From Bradyrhizobium embrapense (GTDB lineage Bacteria; Pseudomonadota; Alphaproteobacteria; Rhizobiales; Xanthobacteraceae): a stretch of 64,000 nt of DNA. Below the pieces are notes generated by a model. The model made no database searches. It had not been told where the DNA came from and worked only from the letters and a program-made list of their open reading frames with translations. Position 1 is the stretch's first letter, and each line of letters opens with the position of its first letter. Positions 62,433 to 64,000 of the stretch are shown here, piece after piece. The translations under genes were made by a program, and so were the position numbers. Where the stretch lies: NCBI RefSeq assembly GCF_001189235.2, contig NZ_LFIP02000003.1:496001-560000 (forward strand), read 5' to 3'.

Positions 62433-63935
62433 TTAGCGGGGCTCAACGCCCAAAGGATGCAGGCCATGAAGCGCTTTCGTGGCGACCTTCATAAGGTCAT
62501 GGGTGGCCTCGCGCTCTTGGCCGACGACGAGGCCCGATGTGAAGGCTTGGGCGCGGCGGTTCGCGGGCGGCGCCGTTAACGCGGCCTCCATCGCCAGCTT
62601 GCGATGGGCCACGAAATCGTTCAGCGATCCTAAAGCGGATTGTATCCGCTTCAGCCGATTGGAGAGATGTGCGAGCGCCTTCCGATCCGCATCCCTATAG
62701 AGGCTCCCAAAGAAGTCTACGGCATAGCGGATCTTCTTGATCTTGATCCGCAGTTTGTGCCGCTGTTTCGCATCGAGATCGTTCAGCCGCTTGCCCTGCT
62801 TTCGCGCCTTCCTGATTCGGCGATCGAGAACGTCCTTCGCATAGGCGCCGATCGATTGATCATTCGATGCGCGGGACCGTCCCGTTTCGATCCACTCGAC
62901 CGTATCTATCAGCAGGTGGCGGTAGCGGGGGGAATCAATCGCGTCACGCGCGCGTCGGAAAGCTGCGATGCGTTGCTGTGAAAATTTCTTGCGGATTGCA
63001 CGTGCGCCGCGTCTCGGTGCGTCATGCCTCGCGATTGGCTGAATGCGTTCCCCGACAAATACGTCGATCTCTCGCGCCGGTGCGAGTTCTGTCGTGAGCC
63101 ATTTGAGCCCCGCCTTGACCCGCGCAGTATCTGTGTGCGGCAAGATATCATCGAAGAGGGAGATGGCAGCTCGTAGCCGCCGCAGGCCAACGCGCATCTG
63201 ATGCACGCCCTCGGAATCCATGTTCCGCACCGGATCGCTGTTCGCGGTGATGTGACGAACCGTCGAGTGCGCAATCACGCGGAATGCATCGCGCGGCGCA
63301 AATTCGCGTTCGAGTTGGATCGGCTCGGCATGCTGCGCGCCCTCAATATGTCCGGCGACAAGCTGGAAGCCGCGCTCCGCCTTCGAACTCGGATCAAGTT
63401 CAGCGCCAGCCCTGCGTTCGATACTGCGCGCCAGTCGAAAAAGATCGGCCAGATGTCCAGACTTCAGCTCCAGTTCGACCTCGGCAATGGGCCGCGAGCG
63501 CCGTCTGGCGTTAACCTGGCCACGATCGACAGCGACTTCAATTTGGCTCTTCCGAACTCGTCTTATCTGCGCCGTGCGGTGGACGCTGGTTCGAAAGACC
63601 GGCCGTAACTTGCGAGCAAGCTTTCCGTCAGCCAAGTCTTCGAGAGGCGTGGTCTTTGCCTTCTTGAGGTCAGGCCTTTTATCGGCGAGCTCACATTCCC
63701 ATTCGCCCCGCGTTACGGCCGCGCCCGTGACCTTCAGGGTCTGCATGTAACGATCGCCGGTCTTGCGGACGCGAAGTGTTAGACCGTGTCGTCTAAGCTT
63801 ATTCTTCTTCGTGTCATAATAGGTCGACACAAGTACTCGTTCGGATAGGTCGCCGGCCAGCCGACCGCCGTTGCGCAAGATGGAGGACAATTTGCGCGGC
63901 GCAACGCGGAATTTCAGTTCGGTTTCAGCATTCAT
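62433..63935 (-). CDS. CYTH and CHAD domain protein
   Basis: Protein of 500 residues. The N-terminal CYTH domain (about 1-200) has the ETELKFRV (ExExK-like) signature, a tunnel-lining RVRKTGDRYMQTLK segment and EVELELKSG; this fold binds triphosphates. The CHAD domain (about 210-490) is helical and rich in conserved His and Arg (EGVHQMRVGLRRLRAA, KQRHKLRIKIKKIRYAVDFF), which bind polyphosphate. Together they suggest a polyphosphate-associated triphosphatase. ATG at 63935 places the CYTH motif at residue 3. Confidence 0.93.
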   Translation of the reverse strand: MNAETELKFRVAPRKLSSILRNGGRLAGDLSERVLVSTYYDTKKNKLRRHGLTLRVRKTGDRYMQTLKVTGAAVTRGEWECELADKRPDLKKAKTTPLEDLADGKLARKLRPVFRTSVHRTAQIRRVRKSQIEVAVDRGQVNARRRSRPIAEVELELKSGHLADLFRLARSIERRAGAELDPSSKAERGFQLVAGHIEGAQHAEPIQLEREFAPRDAFRVIAHSTVRHITANSDPVRNMDSEGVHQMRVGLRRLRAAISLFDDILPHTDTARVKAGLKWLTTELAPAREIDVFVGERIQPIARHDAPRRGARAIRKKFSQQRIAAFRRARDAIDSPRYRHLLIDTVEWIETGRSRASNDQSIGAYAKDVLDRRIRKARKQGKRLNDLDAKQRHKLRIKIKKIRYAVDFFGSLYRDADRKALAHLSNRLKRIQSALGSLNDFVAHRKLAMEAALTAPPANRRAQAFTSGLVVGQEREATHDLMKVATKALHGLHPLGVEPR

Positions 63936-64000
63936 CGGCAAGGAATCCGTTGCTGACGTAAGCGGCGCAACAGCTAGAAGTTCCACACTTGGGGCGCGTG

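Overview
The window looks like chromosomal DNA from a high-GC alphaproteobacterium, most likely Bradyrhizobium or a close relative. This rests on gene content and protein style: a Methylobacterium-type two-subunit NAD formate dehydrogenase, paired LTXXQ-family periplasmic proteins, many short lineage-type hypothetical proteins, and GGAAC-N16-CGTT promoters of the alphaproteobacterial sigma-EcfG type. The species call is inference; no rRNA gene is present.

Layout. 0-10 kb: leuA, then a molybdenum-cofactor and formate block (mobA-fdhD reading left, moeA and the formate dehydrogenase genes reading right). 10-17 kb: a dienelactone-hydrolase-like protein, ExoD, an orphan amino-acid-type binding protein, a GST-like protein, an LTXXQ protein, a Crp/Fnr regulator and an intergenic palindromic repeat. 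17.7-21.5 kb: a complete TRAP transporter (dctPQM) and a second LTXXQ protein. 21.6-22.3 kb: tRNA-Lys(CTT) followed by remnants of an integrase and a response regulator. 22.3-29 kb: a flavodoxin-like reductase, an SDR, a YdeP-like molybdoenzyme and very small genes.

29-35 kb is a signalling block: single-domain receiver, CheB, CheB-CheR-PAS-HWE histidine kinase and a second Crp/Fnr regulator. 35-49.4 kb is rich in stress-type and membrane genes: YihY, MFS, DJ-1/PfpI, a 16-Cys putative copper-storage protein, DUF2231, a sorbosone-dehydrogenase-like lipoprotein, DUF72, a pyruvate-oxidase-like TPP enzyme, DUF4142 and a YciF-type ferritin-like protein. Several tiny single-helix membrane ORFs sit among them. 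Three perfect GGAAC-N16-CGTT promoters lie just upstream of genes in this stretch, one of them still attached to a frameshifted PAP2 phosphatase pseudogene.

49.4-61.2 kb is a respiratory supercluster: an A2-type caa3 cytochrome oxidase (reading left) divergent from actABCDEF, the alternative complex III (reading right), closed by a SCO copper chaperone gene whose 3' end overlaps actF antisense. ACIII would take electrons from quinol and pass them to the cytochrome-c-bearing CoxB. The window ends with a Gly-rich secreted protein, a 60-residue protein and a CYTH-CHAD protein.

No CRISPR array, intact mobile element, phage or nodulation gene was seen. The most useful leads are the promoter cluster and its pseudogene, the small-membrane-protein set, the kinase whose CheB domain lacks its catalytic His, the shifted CxxC motif of FdhD, and the uncharacterised membrane protein next to caa3/ACIII.
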